Assembly (NCBI GenBank): GCA_000149265.1
Contig: CH003147.1
Span: 57,477-121,476, forward strand
DNA: 64,000 nucleotides
Origin: Ciona savignyi
Taxonomy: Eukaryota; Chordata; Ascidiacea; Phlebobranchia; Cionidae
Direction of reading: 5' to 3'
The position numbers were made by a program, and so were the translations under genes. Of the stretch, positions 63,097-64,000 are shown piece by piece; the first letter of the stretch is position 1; every line of letters starts with the position of its first letter. A model generated the notes under the pieces. It saw nothing but the letters and a program-made list of their open reading frames with translations. It had not been told where the DNA came from and ran no database searches.

Positions 63097-63639
63097 GTGT
63101 GTACCATTGTGCACTACTCTAGATGTGCTATATCATAATTATGTTTCGAATGATCAGCGATAAACATTAAAGGCTTAAGTCAAAGTCACGGAAGCCTAAC
63201 TATTGGCCGGCCATCAATGTCGAAATAGGATATTCTACTTTCAGCATGAAATGGGTCCTCGTTTAAGGGCGAAATGGGCAGCTTCGAGAGTATGGTATAT
63301 TTTCCACCGAAGTTTATACTTTGTACGTTTGGATCGAGCTGGTCTCTTCTTAAGATCAAACGATATTTTCAGCTTCTTATTATCAGAATTTCAGTAAGGT
63401 TCTTCTACAAGTGTATGTGTTTGAATCGTTTCAATCTGCATCGTGACCGTTTGACGCAAGGATTTCAACAGAGGACCAATCTGCGAATCAACAAAAGACT
63501 CCACTTCAAGAGATTCAACCCACGGTAACCAACAAACCTATAGGCCGTCTGAACATTTAGTTCTTTTCAAAAGGAACAAAGGGCAGTGTGTGGAAATTCT
63601 ACACGCATTTAATTGTCTTTCTGTATATTTTAACAATTA
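63097..63639. other. no gene seen
   Basis: Overlapping plus-strand open stretches at 63203-63528 show no domain or splice support. Confidence 0.35.
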
Positions 63640-63725
63640 AATCGCCATGCCATGTTTTCTTATTCTATGCATGGAAAGTTGCGATTGGTTTCCTATTTTG
63701 GCAGCTCAGTCAATGATTCTACTCT
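63640..63725 (+). repeat. dispersed repeat R3
   Basis: atcgccatgccatgttttct and ttggcagctcagtcaatgat. Same orientation as the copy 1.1 kb upstream. Confidence 0.6.
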
Positions 63726-63904
63726 ATTCGTTACTGTTTCGGAAATTTTAATTACAGGACCAAAAAATAAGAAGAATTGATTATATTTGTTTGACTATAG
63801 CAATGCAATTATCGATGGTTAAACTTAGGGCAAACTAGTGTATTTACTTTAAAACATATTTATATCCTTAGTAATAGTATATGTAGTTCATCTTAGCAAT
63901 TAGA

Positions 63905-63959
63905 CAAAACGTCGGTACGACACGATAAAAACATTTGTCGTTTCGGTATTAACCCGGCC
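63905..63959 (+). mobile_element. PIF/Harbinger-like MITE, right end of second copy
   Basis: cgtcggtacgacacgataaa and tgtcgtttcggtattaaccc then ggcc match the right end of the 6688-7643 element (cgtcggtacgacacgacaaa ... gaaccaggcc). Confidence 0.7.
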
Positions 63960-64000
63960 ATAGTTGGTTAAATTTAATATAAACGTGTACTTTTATTGGC

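Overview
This is an AT-rich eukaryotic (animal) window, with interrupted genes, GT-AG introns (one only 62 bp) and dense mobile-element debris. The clearest genes are an Odd-skipped-related (OSR) zinc-finger factor and an NLR (NACHT plus leucine-rich repeats). Together with Tx1-like and L2/CR1-like LINEs, tRNA-derived SINEs and very short introns, they suggest an invertebrate deuterostome. My best guess is a tunicate of the Ciona type. That assignment is inference from gene content and style, not from any search.

Layout. 1-9 kb is retrotransposon territory. It holds a minus-strand piece of a Tx1-like LINE ORF1 and a nearly full-length but decayed plus-strand copy (2411-8662) bounded by a 15-bp target duplication. 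That copy was later hit by an LTR-like insertion and by a PIF/Harbinger-type MITE, and it landed between two SINE copies. 10.3-25.6 kb is enclosed by two long inverted arms, each built from internal repeats of roughly 300-350 bp. Inside the arms lie an L2/CR1-like LINE carrying a solo LTR, another LINE fragment and a palindrome-ended MITE. A minus-strand exon of a membrane protein lies at 26.6-27.2 kb. 29-31.9 kb holds SINEs and a scrap of an R2-like reverse transcriptase C-terminus.

32.1-34.7 kb (minus) is OSR in five exons. Its last exon has an in-frame TAG in the linker before finger 3. Between OSR and the NLR is a 52-bp tandem array of about 27 copies (36.07-37.49 kb).

37.7-61.3 kb (minus) is the NLR. 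From its 5' side it has a linker exon, a large NACHT exon, five small phase-0 exons (mostly LRR) and a last exon ending in a Lys/Arg-rich run and a CaaX box. That ending predicts a prenylated, membrane-anchored NLR. Two LRR exons are recent tandem duplicates, and a third duplicated exon is frameshifted. The NLR introns carry nested DNA transposons, one of which gives an empty-site/filled-site pair.

61.3-64 kb is mostly repeats, with a possible signal-anchor exon on the plus strand. The two genes have no evident functional link. OSR is a developmental transcription factor and the NLR is a cytosolic immune-type sensor. They share the minus strand, and the tandem array lies upstream of OSR and downstream of the NLR.
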